From assembly GCF_001544915.2 (NCBI RefSeq), contig NZ_FCOE02000040.1:1-64000 (forward strand): a DNA stretch of 64,000 nucleotides, written 5' to 3'. Within the stretch, counting starts at the first letter, position 1. The number at the start of each line of letters is the position of its first letter. The notes beneath the pieces are model-generated. The model was not told where the DNA came from. It worked only from the letters and a program-made list of their open reading frames with translations, and made no database searches. Source of the stretch: Caballeronia pedi. Its GTDB lineage: Bacteria > Pseudomonadota > Gammaproteobacteria > Burkholderiales > Burkholderiaceae. A program made the translations under genes and the position numbers. Positions 1 through 8,319 of this stretch are shown piece by piece.

Positions 1-140
1 TTCGTCTGGCTGCTTTGATAGACGATCGAATCGTCGACGATACCGTACAGCGTGACGCTGCTTTGCGCGAATGCCGGCGCAGCGGCTGCGAACGCCGTGG
101 CTGCGACGAGTGCGCACTTGGTCATCGTGAAACCCTTCAT
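1..140 (-). CDS. Gram-negative porin, N-terminal fragment (runs off the window)
   Basis: Only the first 46 codons are present; the gene continues beyond base 1. The product starts MKGFTMTKCALVAATAFAAA, a typical signal peptide that ends at PAFA-Q. It is followed by SSVTLYGIVDDS, the first beta strand of the general trimeric porins (OmpC-like) common in Burkholderia. These form passive diffusion channels in the outer membrane. The start at 140 is chosen because AGGAG lies directly upstream (146-150). The internal ATG at 125 would shorten the signal peptide and lacks a comparable ribosome site. The family call rests on the signal peptide and first strand only. Confidence 0.85.
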   Translation of the reverse strand, partial: MKGFTMTKCALVAATAFAAAAPAFAQSSVTLYGIVDDSIVYQSSQT

Positions 141-629
141 TTTTTCTCCTCAAGCGTTGGGCAGATACTTCCGTGCGAGTCTGGAACCGGTGCCGCCGTA
201 ACGGCGTTGATATGTTTCAACTCGTAACTTTTATCGGAGGCAAGTGTATGGCTTACAGACAGAATGCGAAAGAAACACGCGCGTTTGTGTCGTTTTTTTT
301 CACTGTCTGGTTAACCAGTATTTTCCGGCACGCAGATATTGGGCAATCCGGCACCAAACTGACAGAAAGCTGACGGAAACATGGCGTCGATCGGAGCGTT
401 CCGGACAGCCTCCAAAGAGCGCACGTTCGCCGTCCGGCCCGCTGTACAAGGCCGTGACGAACCTTGCGCCGCAAGACGCTCAGACGTTTATTGGGGTTCG
501 AAAAGAGACCGGTCCGAACGGACCAGAGAGACGGCGCCGAGGAAGTTTCGGCGCCAGAAAGACGGCCGGCGTCGCCGGCGCGTCGAAAGAATCCTGCAAG
601 CTACCCTGCGATGCGCCCGTGCAAAACCG
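141..629. other. Intergenic region and porin leader, with two dyads
   Basis: This stretch of nearly 490 bases lies upstream of the porin and downstream of the 90-residue gene that ends at 630. I see no convincing protein gene. Two perfect dyads sit in the porin leader: CGCCG-TAA-CGGCG at 194-206 and GTTGA-N6-TCAAC at 206-221. These could be mRNA hairpins or an operator. On the plus strand an ATG at 248 with GGAGG at 235-239 opens a 41-codon frame ending at 373. It has a short hydrophobic stretch but no other support. The rest (374-629) holds nothing I recognise. Confidence 0.4.
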
Positions 630-902
630 TCAGTGCTCGATCTTCGCCCGCAACTCGCGCGCGGTTTCGAGCAGCCCTTCGTAGCCTGAGCGCGCGTGTG
701 AAGGCAGATCCGGATCGCCGACGAGCGTGCCGAGCGTTTCGATGATGCTGTAGAGGATGCCCTTGGCCGCGCCCGCCGCCATCTTGCCCGCCGCGTAGGA
801 TTCGTCGACGTGCGAAATGGCCGCATCGAACTGCTCGACTTCGGGATGCGCTTCTCCGATCTCCGGGGCGTCGTCGCGCGGTTTGGTCGGATCGCTGTTC
901 AT
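630..902 (-). CDS. Hypothetical 90-residue protein
   Basis: This is a short soluble protein with no signal peptide and no membrane segment. The N-terminal third is polar and acidic. The middle is alanine- and glycine-rich (AAGKMAAGAAKG), and the C-terminal part looks like an amphipathic helix ending in ELRAKIEH. The start is supported by GGAGG a few bases upstream of the ATG at 902. I do not recognise a family. It is transcribed away from the Rieske oxygenase gene and shares no obvious operon with the porin. The codon use matches the surrounding genes, so I take it as a real but uncharacterised gene. Confidence 0.6.
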   Translation of the reverse strand: MNSDPTKPRDDAPEIGEAHPEVEQFDAAISHVDESYAAGKMAAGAAKGILYSIIETLGTLVGDPDLPSHARSGYEGLLETARELRAKIEH

Positions 903-1000
903 GATGATGGTCCTCCGTAGTGGTCTGCTTTCTGTATAGCGCCACCGCGCGAACGGCGCAATCGGGTTCGAAGAGGGTTATCGTCGCACCGTCGCGCGCG

Positions 1001-2158
1001 TCAGGAAGCGGGCAGATCCTGCACTTGCTGGATGAAATGGACCCGGCGCGTGTCGCCCATGCTCCTGCCGGCGCCATGCGGCACGCCGCGTTCCATCAGC
1101 AGCGCGCGCAATTCGTTGATGACCGGAAAGACCTCGTGATTGTGATCCGCGCCCTGCCGGTCATGCGCTTCCTGCTCGCGTTCGACGATCCAGCGATCCT
1201 CCTTGAAGATGCGCTCGGTAAACCATACGAGCAACGGCCAGGCGGCGTCGAGCAGGACCGGCACCTTCGGGCGGCGGATCGACAGCAGGCCGAAGGTGCG
1301 GTTCGTGCGCTGCTCGGCGTCGAGCGGCACATAGGCGATCCACAGGTCCATGACCATGGTGTCGTCCTTGGTGCGGATCTTGAGCGTCTGATACGGGTAT
1401 TCGGTGCGCACCGTCATCACGTCCTTCTGGCCGTCGGCGGGTTTCGCGCCGCGCTTCTGTCCGAACACGAGCGCCTCGCCGATCGGCTGCTTGCCCGCCT
1501 CGCGCGCGAAGGTGTAGTCGACTTCGATCCAGTCCTCGCCGCGCCGTCTGCCGAGCGAGCGCGCGCGCATGCTGCCCATCTGCCGGCGATGCAGGAACTG
1601 ATGGTTCATGTCCATCAGGTTCTCGTGCATGAAGGAATAGTGGCAATTCACCGCGCGCCCAAAACGGCGCGTCTTGTATGCGCGATCGGTGGCGGAGACG
1701 AGGTCGGGGAATTTCGCGGCTTCGGCGAGTGACGGATCGCCCGGGAACACGAACACCAGTCCGCCCGCCTCGCGGCACGGATACGCCCGCACGCCGTTGG
1801 GCAAACGCTCGCGGCCGAGATAGGGAACGTCGGTGCAGCGGCCGGTGCAGTCGTAGGTCCAGCCGTGATAGCAGCAGCGGATCGATTCACCGTCGACGAC
1901 GCCCGCCGACAACGGCACCTGCCGATGCGCGCAGCGGTCCTCGAGCGCGAACACCTTGCCCGATGCGGTGCGCACGAGCACGATCGGGTCGCCCGCGAAG
2001 CGCACGCCGTGCGCACGGCCGGCCTTCACCTCGCGCGACCACGCAAGCGGATACCAATGATCGGGGTGAATGTCGACACGGCGCAGATCGCGCGGCGGGC
2101 GCGTCGGTGTATCGATGGAACCGGCTTCCTGCTCGCCCTGGGGCAACGCTGCGTGCAT
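1001..2158 (-). CDS. Rieske [2Fe-2S] aromatic ring-hydroxylating oxygenase (vanillate demethylase type)
   Basis: The protein is 385 residues. It is the oxygenase component of a Rieske non-heme iron system, an enzyme that uses O2 and reductant to hydroxylate or demethylate an aromatic substrate. The Rieske centre is complete: C76-x-H78, then C95-x2-H98. The catalytic iron site follows in the ENLMDMNHQFLH segment, with D183, H186 and H190 in the usual places. Length and layout fit the VanA/pheophorbide a oxygenase-like group. The start at 2158 has GGAGG upstream; an in-frame start at 2296 would add an unlikely Arg-rich extension. No reductase or ferredoxin gene lies nearby, so its electron donor is encoded elsewhere. 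The LysR gene just upstream on the same strand is the likely regulator. The substrate cannot be read from the sequence. Confidence 0.85.
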   Translation of the reverse strand: MHAALPQGEQEAGSIDTPTRPPRDLRRVDIHPDHWYPLAWSREVKAGRAHGVRFAGDPIVLVRTASGKVFALEDRCAHRQVPLSAGVVDGESIRCCYHGWTYDCTGRCTDVPYLGRERLPNGVRAYPCREAGGLVFVFPGDPSLAEAAKFPDLVSATDRAYKTRRFGRAVNCHYSFMHENLMDMNHQFLHRRQMGSMRARSLGRRRGEDWIEVDYTFAREAGKQPIGEALVFGQKRGAKPADGQKDVMTVRTEYPYQTLKIRTKDDTMVMDLWIAYVPLDAEQRTNRTFGLLSIRRPKVPVLLDAAWPLLVWFTERIFKEDRWIVEREQEAHDRQGADHNHEVFPVINELRALLMERGVPHGAGRSMGDTRRVHFIQQVQDLPAS

Positions 2159-2270
2159 GTACAACGCCTCCGGTGAAAAGGAGATCGGATGGAGCGCCGC
2201 GATCACCTGCGGAGCAATGAACGACCATTCGCAGTCTACACGGCGCCGATCGTTTCGGCGCGCGCGGGCT

Positions 2271-3191
2271 TTACGCCGGCTCGCCGAGATGCGCATGCAG
2301 ATGATCGATCAGCGCGCGCACCTTCGGCGGCAGAAAACGGTTGGGCGGATAGAGCAGCCACACCGGACCCTGATACGCGCGCGCCTGCATTTCCCAATCG
2401 GCGAGCACGGTTTGCACCCGGCCCACGGCGAGCGCGTCGCGGGCGGCAAATTCCGGCAGCGCCGCGATGCCGAGGCCGGCTTCGGCCGCTTCCAGCCGCG
2501 CGCCCGCGTGATTGGCGATATAGCGCCCGCGCACTGCGATCGTCACCGTCTCGCCGCTCTTCGTGAAGCGCCAGCGGTGGTCGTCGGCGGTTTCACCGAG
2601 ATGGATGCAATCGTGACCGGCAAGTTCGCGTGGATGCGCCGGCGCGCCGCGCTCGCGCACATAACCCGCCGATGCGCACAGCAGCCAGCGCACGCGCCCC
2701 AGTTGCCGCGCGGCGAGTCCTTGCGGCGGATGACTCGTCGCGCGGATCACGAGATCGATGTCGCTCGCGAGCGGATCGATGTCGTGATCGGTGAAAACGA
2801 GTTGCAGATCGACATCCGGATAAGCGGCGAGAAACCCCGCCACGAGCGGATGAATCACGGATTTCGCGTAAGCCGTCGGCGCCGATAGCGCGACGCGCCC
2901 CTGCGGCTTGCCCGATAACTGACCCGCGGCATCGACCGCGCCGGATGCGGCCGCCGCCATGTCGCGGCAATGCCGGTAGACGTGATAGCCCGATTCGGTC
3001 ACGCGGACCTTGCGCGTCGAGCGTTCGAGCAGGCGCGTGGCGAGCGCCTCTTCGAGACGCTTGATCTGACGGCTGACGGTCGATGGCGTGATGCCCAGTT
3101 GCCGTGCCGCGACCGAGAAATTGCCCGCGTCGACAACGCGCGCGAACACCGCCATGTCGGGCATCAGATCGAAGAGATCGGCTGAGTTCAT
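2271..3191 (-). CDS. LysR-family transcriptional regulator
   Basis: This 306-residue protein has an N-terminal winged helix-turn-helix (FSVAARQLGITPSTVSRQIK, about residues 20-45) followed by a LysR substrate-binding domain. Length and layout match the CrgA/DmlR-like subgroup. It stands between a divergent EamA exporter and the Rieske oxygenase, which follows on the same strand after 112 bases, so it probably controls one or both. The start is uncertain: ATG at 3191 gives the usual short leader before the helix-turn-helix, and ATG at 3221 would add ten residues. Neither has a clear ribosome site. The inducer is unknown. Confidence 0.9.
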   Translation of the reverse strand: MNSADLFDLMPDMAVFARVVDAGNFSVAARQLGITPSTVSRQIKRLEEALATRLLERSTRKVRVTESGYHVYRHCRDMAAAASGAVDAAGQLSGKPQGRVALSAPTAYAKSVIHPLVAGFLAAYPDVDLQLVFTDHDIDPLASDIDLVIRATSHPPQGLAARQLGRVRWLLCASAGYVRERGAPAHPRELAGHDCIHLGETADDHRWRFTKSGETVTIAVRGRYIANHAGARLEAAEAGLGIAALPEFAARDALAVGRVQTVLADWEMQARAYQGPVWLLYPPNRFLPPKVRALIDHLHAHLGEPA

Positions 3192-3287
3192 TTGTGCGTT
3201 CGCGACAAGAAAGCTATGCATCGGAACCCGATTATCGCCTCGACTGCATCATTGGACAATGATCGCTCCCCTCATCGGAGCCGCCGC

Positions 3288-4217
3288 ATGACCATCGATC
3301 CACCCGCCCGACGCCTGCTTCCGCTATCCGATCTGCTGCTGTTCGCCGTTGCGATGGTGTGGGGCAGCAGCTACGGCATCGTCAAGAACGCGCTGGTGTT
3401 TTATCCCGTGCTGGCGCTGCTCGCGCTGCGCTTCGGCATCACGTTCTGTCTGCTTGCCGTGCACTTGCGGCATCTGCGGCAGGCGAGCGCCGCGACGCTG
3501 CGCGGCGTGCTCGTCCTCGGCCTTCTGCTGCTGTCGATTTTTCTCGCCGAGACTTTCGGCGTGCTGCACACGCGCGCCGCGAACGCCGCGTTTCTGATCA
3601 GCCTGTGCGTCGTGTTGACGCCGCTCGTCGAATGGGCGCTGCTTCGGCGGCGTCCCGCCGCGGCGGAGTGGCTCGCGGTCGGCGTGTCGTGCGCGGGTGC
3701 GTGGCTGCTCGCGAGCGACGGCGCGCTGTCCTTCGACTTCAATCTCGGCGATGGCCTCATCCTCGCCGCTGCCGTGCTGCGCGCGCTGTCGGTCTGCGTG
3801 ACCAAGCGCGTGCTGCGCGCGGCGCCCCTTCCCGCGCTCACCGTGACGGCGGTGCAGGCGGGCGTCGTCGCTTCGGGAAGCGCGGCGATCGCGTTGATCT
3901 TCGCGCCGTCGCAATGGCAGCCGTTGCCCGCGCTCGCCGGTCACGGCATGTTCTGGGGCTCGGTGCTGTATCTCGTATGCGCGTGCACGCTGTTCGCCTT
4001 CTTCGCGCAGAACTACGCGATCGGCCGCAGCAGTCCGACGCGCGTCTCTCTGTTGATGGGCAGCGAGCCCGCGTTCGGCGCGCTCTTCGCGAGCGTGTGG
4101 CTCGGCGAGCATGTGTCGATGGCGGGCTGGATCGGCGGCGGGATGATCGTCGCGGCCTCGCTGATGGCGACGGTGCCCTGGCGCGGGATGTTCGCGGCGC
4201 GTCCGAGTGAAGCTTAG
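3288..4217 (+). CDS. EamA/DMT-family inner-membrane transporter
   Basis: This 309-residue integral membrane protein has about ten hydrophobic segments arranged as two repeats, typical of the drug/metabolite transporter (EamA, RhaT-like) superfamily. These usually export amino acids, metabolites or toxic compounds. The N-terminal repeat carries the WGSSYGIVKNAL motif often seen at the first helix. The start at 3288 is supported by CGGAG eight bases upstream. It is divergent from the LysR gene (promoter region 3192-3287) and converges with the DUF938 gene: its TAG at 4215-4217 directly abuts that gene's stop codon. The substrate cannot be predicted. Confidence 0.85.
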   Translation: MTIDPPARRLLPLSDLLLFAVAMVWGSSYGIVKNALVFYPVLALLALRFGITFCLLAVHLRHLRQASAATLRGVLVLGLLLLSIFLAETFGVLHTRAANAAFLISLCVVLTPLVEWALLRRRPAAAEWLAVGVSCAGAWLLASDGALSFDFNLGDGLILAAAVLRALSVCVTKRVLRAAPLPALTVTAVQAGVVASGSAAIALIFAPSQWQPLPALAGHGMFWGSVLYLVCACTLFAFFAQNYAIGRSSPTRVSLLMGSEPAFGALFASVWLGEHVSMAGWIGGGMIVAASLMATVPWRGMFAARPSEA

Positions 4218-4865
4218 CTATGCGCGCTTCTCGAACACCACGCTGAAGTTATTGGCCGGCATCGCGACCGTCTCCACGAGCGTGAAGCCGGCCTTCTCGC
4301 CCAGCGTCTCGACTGCCTCCATGTCGCGCACGCCCCAGCGCGGATCGTTCGCGCGCAACTGCTGATCGAAGGCTTCGTTGCTCGGCGCGGTGTGCGCACC
4401 GTTGCGCCGATAGGGGCCATACAGGTACAGTACGCCCCCCGCGCTCAGGCGCGTGCCCGCGCCGCGAAAGAGCGCCTCGGCGGCTTCCCACGGCGCGATG
4501 TGAATCATGTTGATGCACACGATGGCCGCCACGTTCGCGATGCCCCAGTCGTCATCGAGCACGTCCAGCGCGAGCGGCGCGTTCAGGTTCGCGAGACCCG
4601 CATGAGCGCGCCATGCGGCAATGGAAGTGCGTGCGTTCGCGTCGGGATCGCTCGGCTGCCATACGATGCCCGGCAGCGCCGCCGCACAGTGCGCGGCGTG
4701 CTGCCCGGTGCCGCTCGCGATCTCCAGCACGATGCCGCTCGACGGCAGGACGCGCGCGAGGACCGATAGAATCGCATCGCGATTGCGCTCGGCGGCGGGC
4801 GCGCGGCGGCGCACGGAAACATCGGGATTCGGGGTGTCGTCGGAACCGGATGAAGCTGGATTCAT
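4218..4865 (-). CDS. DUF938 SAM-dependent methyltransferase-like protein
   Basis: This 215-residue protein opens with the family signature AAERNRDAIL, followed by a Rossmann motif I (LEIASGTGQHAAH, about residues 50-60). The DUF938 region covers the rest, including CINMIHIAPWEA and LYLYGPYRRNG. The fold predicts S-adenosylmethionine binding and a methyl transfer role, but the substrate of this family is not known to me. The start at 4865 gives a normal N-terminus; ATG at 4907 in frame is an alternative, and neither has a strong ribosome site. It is cytosolic, with no membrane segments. It converges with the EamA gene with no spacer. Confidence 0.85.
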   Translation of the reverse strand: MNPASSGSDDTPNPDVSVRRRAPAAERNRDAILSVLARVLPSSGIVLEIASGTGQHAAHCAAALPGIVWQPSDPDANARTSIAAWRAHAGLANLNAPLALDVLDDDWGIANVAAIVCINMIHIAPWEAAEALFRGAGTRLSAGGVLYLYGPYRRNGAHTAPSNEAFDQQLRANDPRWGVRDMEAVETLGEKAGFTLVETVAMPANNFSVVFEKRA

Positions 4866-5216
4866 GTGCGTTCGAGCGCGTGCGCGCAGAGGGAGCGAAA
4901 GTCGCATCGAGCCTAATGGTCCACGCGACGAAGCGTCAAGCTCCACGTTCGCCCGAACCCAAAAGCTCGTCGGGTTGGCGCGATTCCTGCTGCATCGCCG
5001 CGCGGAAAGCGTGGCGCACGAGCAAACCTGTGTATGCTCCCGGTTGATCCCGCGTCTGCCCTTGCATTTTGCATGCATGCGCATTGCATACCGAATGCCA
5101 GTTTGAATACATTGGAAACGCATTCAGAATGCCAGCGCGACATGACACCGGGCGCGCCGAGTGCATCCCGACGAACCGAGAACCGCGCACGCGGTGCGAT
5201 CGAAACGGAGTGAATC
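4866..5216. promoter_or_regulatory. Divergent promoter region with paired GAATGCCAG repeats
   Basis: These 350 bases separate the divergent methyltransferase and ankyrin genes and hold no convincing gene. From about 5065 the sequence turns AT-richer. The 9-mer GAATGCCAG occurs at 5093-5101 and again at 5127-5135. The second copy overlaps the perfect dyad GCATTC-A-GAATGC (5120-5132), and the first is paired with GCATT at 5081-5085. This looks like a two-site operator, probably for the ankyrin gene downstream. No regulator can be named. Confidence 0.35.
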
Positions 5217-5753
5217 ATGCAGCACGACCCGAACCGCAACCCGGCAACGCAATCGAACGATGGCCCCGACGACGACATGATCGCGTTCGCGAGCGAAGTG
5301 TTCGATGTCGCGCGCCGTGGCGACGCCGCAATGCTCGATGCCCTTCTAAGCAAGGGCGTGCCGCCCAACCTGCGCAACGACAAGGGCGACAGCCTCGTGA
5401 TGCTCGCGAGCTATCACGGCCACGCCGAAGCCGTGCGCGTGCTGCTCGGTCATGAGGCGGACCCGAACCTGCGCAACGACAATGGCCAGACGCCGATCGC
5501 GGGCGCCGCGTTCAAGGGTTTCACGGATGTGATCGAAACGCTGCTGGATCACGGCGCGGATGTCGAAGGCGCGTCGCCCGATGGCCGCACTGCGTTGATG
5601 ATCGCGGCGATGTTCAATCGCGTGGCGATCGTCGAGTTGCTGATCGCGCGCGGCGCGAAGCCCGATGCGCGCGACGCCGGCGGATTTTCCGCGCGCGACG
5701 CCGCCGAGAAGATGGGCGCGCCCGACACGGCCGCGCGACTTGCGAACGCTTGA
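5217..5753 (+). CDS. Ankyrin-repeat protein
   Basis: This 178-residue soluble protein has a short polar leader followed by four to five ankyrin repeats. The clear units are GDSLVMLASYHGHAEAVRVL, GQTPIAGAAFKGFTDVIETL and GRTALMIAAMFNRVAIVELL, each with the GxTxL...A...G/N...V..LL pattern and a GAD/EAD-type turn. Ankyrin stacks mediate protein-protein contacts; small bacterial ones often accompany an enzyme or act as inhibitors. No signal peptide is present, so it should be cytosolic. The start has CGGAG about seven bases upstream. The flanking intergenic regions suggest it is transcribed alone. The partner is unknown. Confidence 0.9.
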   Translation: MQHDPNRNPATQSNDGPDDDMIAFASEVFDVARRGDAAMLDALLSKGVPPNLRNDKGDSLVMLASYHGHAEAVRVLLGHEADPNLRNDNGQTPIAGAAFKGFTDVIETLLDHGADVEGASPDGRTALMIAAMFNRVAIVELLIARGAKPDARDAGGFSARDAAEKMGAPDTAARLANA

Positions 5754-5899
5754 AGCCGTCTTCCGTACGCGATGTTCTTTGCATGCATGATGCAATCCGC
5801 TGAACGAACGACGCCGCATGTGCGTCGAAGCGTTCTGACCCGCACCGATCCAATAACGAACCAGACAAGCAGGTGACCCGGAACCATGGAGCTTTTGCG

Positions 5900-7033
5900 A
5901 TGACAGGCGGTTTCTCGCATCGGAGTGACAGTGTCGATGCCGCCGCACGCCTGATTCTGCGTACGGCAGCGCTGATCATCGCGATCGGACGCGCGTTGCG
6001 CGCGCTGCGTCTGACCACGAGCCTTTCGATCGCCGCCGCGTTCGCGCTCTCCGCTTGCGGACTCATACCTCAGCAGACGCCCGCGCCGATCGTCGAGCAT
6101 TCCTACATCCCGGCGCCCGACGAGACCGGCTCCGGCGAGCCCGAAGAGCCTTTGCCCGCCGTGCAGGCGCCGGAACCGGCGTCCGCCGTGAAGCCCGCCC
6201 CCGCGCCGAAGCCGAAGCGCCGCGTCGTCAGGCCCAAACCGCCGGAGCCTGCCGTCGTCCCGGCGCCCGAGCCGCCGGAACCGCCGCCTCCGCCGCAGAT
6301 CATCTCGACGCGCATCATGCAGCACGAGCAGCTCCACGGCCTGCTCGACGCCGAGGTGCAGCGCGCCGACGGCAAGGTCGTCGGCCGCGCGGTGGACATG
6401 TACGTCGATGCCGCCGCGAAGCCCAAGCTCCTGATGGTGAATTTGTCTGGCTTCCTGGGCGTCGGCGACCGCAAGGTGAATTTTCCGTGGTCGGCCTTCC
6501 GCTTCACGCCGAATTCGAAGACCGCGCCGATCACCTTCGTGCCGCCCGCGCCGGCCGCGAAGGGCAAGCCGGCCGAACCGGCGCCGAAGCCGCAGCCCGT
6601 CGCCGAGGCGCCGGCGAGCCTCCTGCAACTCGTCGATTCGACGGTGACGCAAAAGAGTGGCGCGCGCATCGGGCGGGTGGTGGATGTGCTCGTCGATTCG
6701 CAGGCTCAGCCGCAGGCGCTCGTGCTCGATCTATCCAGTTCGCTCGCGGGCGACAAGCGGCACGTGGCCGCGAACTGGGGCGACCTGCACGTGCTGTCGC
6801 GCAACAAACAATGGCAACTTCAGATGGATTTCAACGACGCGCAACTCAAGGCCGCGCCCACTTACGCGCCCGAGCAGCCGATCAAGATCGTGTCGCCGAT
6901 CGTGCCGCCCCCCGCGCCGGCTTCGACCGCGAGCGCCGCATCGGCGCCGGCTGGATCGGCCACGGCGAGCGCGACGACTTCCGGCTCCGTGTCGGCGCAA
7001 GCGCCGGCTTCGGGTGCCCGCCCGGCCAGATAA
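5900..7033 (+). CDS. PRC-barrel domain lipoprotein with two barrels
   Basis: This protein of about 377 residues carries a lipobox LSAC-G with the lipidated cysteine at residue 53. A long Pro/Ala/Lys-rich linker follows (about residues 60-135). Two PRC-barrel-like domains come next: LLDAEVQRADGKVVGRAVDM (about 150-210) and LVDSTVTQKSGARIGRVVDV (about 245-310). It ends in a low-complexity Ala/Ser/Pro tail. It should be anchored in the envelope by lipidation. The start is uncertain: ATG 5900 has GGAG nine bases upstream but leaves an unusually long n-region, a TTG at 5996 would give a compact signal peptide, and a GTG at 5873 lies further upstream. The role is unknown; PRC barrels usually mediate RNA-processing or photosynthetic complex contacts. 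Confidence 0.75.
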   Translation: MTGGFSHRSDSVDAAARLILRTAALIIAIGRALRALRLTTSLSIAAAFALSACGLIPQQTPAPIVEHSYIPAPDETGSGEPEEPLPAVQAPEPASAVKPAPAPKPKRRVVRPKPPEPAVVPAPEPPEPPPPPQIISTRIMQHEQLHGLLDAEVQRADGKVVGRAVDMYVDAAAKPKLLMVNLSGFLGVGDRKVNFPWSAFRFTPNSKTAPITFVPPAPAAKGKPAEPAPKPQPVAEAPASLLQLVDSTVTQKSGARIGRVVDVLVDSQAQPQALVLDLSSSLAGDKRHVAANWGDLHVLSRNKQWQLQMDFNDAQLKAAPTYAPEQPIKIVSPIVPPPAPASTASAASAPAGSATASATTSGSVSAQAPASGARPAR

Positions 7034-7064
7034 CGGATAACGAGATCGAGAACCGATTCACAAC

Positions 7065-8306
7065 ATGGTAATTGCACGCAGTCTGCGCGCGCTCGACTGG
7101 CTGAACTTCTTCGTCGCCAACGTGCAGACCGGCTTCGGCCCTTTCATTGCTTCGTACCTCGCGGCCAACAAGTGGACGCAGGGCGAGATCGGCCTGATGC
7201 TTTCCGTCGGCACGATCAGCGCGATGGCGAGCCAGTTGCCGGCAGGCGCGCTCGTCGATGCGATGCGCAACAAGAAGTTCGCCGCGCTCTCCGCGATCAT
7301 CGCGATCATCGTGAGCGCGCTGTTGCTCGCCGCGAGCCCGACCTTCGTCCCGGTGTTCGCCGCCGAAGTGCTGCACGGCTTCGCGAGCTGCATGCTCGTC
7401 CCCGCGATGGCGGCCATCTCGCTCGCCCTCGTCTCACGCGCGGATCTCGGCGACCGGCTCGGCCGCAACGCGCGCTGGGCGTCGATCGGCAGCGCGCTGA
7501 CAGCGGCGCTGATGGGCGCGTTCGGCGAGTATCTGTCGCTGCGTTCGGTGTTCTTCCTGACGGCCGCGCTCGCGTTGCCGGCGATCGTCGCGCTGCGCAT
7601 GATTCATTACGACATGCCGCCCGTCGTGCCGCGACAGTCACCGGGCAAGTCGAAGTTGACGCCCGAGGGTGAAGAGCGCGAATCCTTGCGCGAGTTGCTG
7701 AAGGACAGACGGCTGCTGATCTTTGCGGCGTGCGTGGTGCTCTTCCACCTTTCGAATGCGGCGATGCTCAATCTCGCCGCGGGCGAAGTGACTGCGCACA
7801 TGGGCGACAACGTTCAACTCGTGATTGCGGCGTGCATCATCGTGCCGCAGTTCATCGTTGCAGCGATGTCACCGTGGGTCGGGCGGCAGGCGCAGAAGTG
7901 GGGGCGCAGGCCGGTGCTGATCCTTGGTTTTTGTGCGCTGCCGGTACGCGCGATTCTTTTTGCGGGCGTGAGCAGCCCGTATCTGCTCGTGCCGGTGCAG
8001 ATGCTCGATGGCATCAGCGCGGCGGTGTTCGGTGTGATGCTGCCGCTCATCGCGGCGGATGTCGCCGGCGGCCGTGGGCATTACAACCTGACGATCGGGT
8101 TTTTTGGACTTGCTGCGGGGGTGGGGGCTACGCTTTCCACAGCGGCGGCGGGCTTTGCCGCGGACCGCTTTGGCACTGCGATGAGCTTTTTCGGCCTCGC
8201 CGGGGCGGGAGCGCTTGCGGTGTTGATGGTGTGGCTTGCGATGCCGGAGACGCGGGGGGCGCATGGGGTGAAGGAGGAACCGGCCAAGCCGCCGGTGGAG
8301 GCTTGA
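7065..8306 (+). CDS. MFS transporter
   Basis: This 413-residue polytopic protein has twelve predicted membrane segments and the MFS layout of two six-helix halves joined by a polar loop (about residues 190-220, PGKSKLTPEGEERESL). Motif-A-like sequence appears in the loop after helix 2 (GALVDAMRNKK) and again in the second half (VGRQAQKWGRRP). It is probably an exporter or metabolite transporter of the group often seen as a single gene in Burkholderia. It follows the PRC-barrel lipoprotein gene by 31 bases and may be cotranscribed. The substrate is unknown. Its 3' end is next to the large palindromic repeat, which probably also ends transcription. Confidence 0.85.
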   Translation: MVIARSLRALDWLNFFVANVQTGFGPFIASYLAANKWTQGEIGLMLSVGTISAMASQLPAGALVDAMRNKKFAALSAIIAIIVSALLLAASPTFVPVFAAEVLHGFASCMLVPAMAAISLALVSRADLGDRLGRNARWASIGSALTAALMGAFGEYLSLRSVFFLTAALALPAIVALRMIHYDMPPVVPRQSPGKSKLTPEGEERESLRELLKDRRLLIFAACVVLFHLSNAAMLNLAAGEVTAHMGDNVQLVIAACIIVPQFIVAAMSPWVGRQAQKWGRRPVLILGFCALPVRAILFAGVSSPYLLVPVQMLDGISAAVFGVMLPLIAADVAGGRGHYNLTIGFFGLAAGVGATLSTAAAGFAADRFGTAMSFFGLAGAGALAVLMVWLAMPETRGAHGVKEEPAKPPVEA

Positions 8307-8319
8307 AATTTCCTGGAAT

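Noticed and set aside
244..684. A 146-codon frame in the porin upstream region starting with GTG
   Set aside because: It is low complexity, runs into the 3' end of the 90-residue gene on the other strand, and lacks family features.
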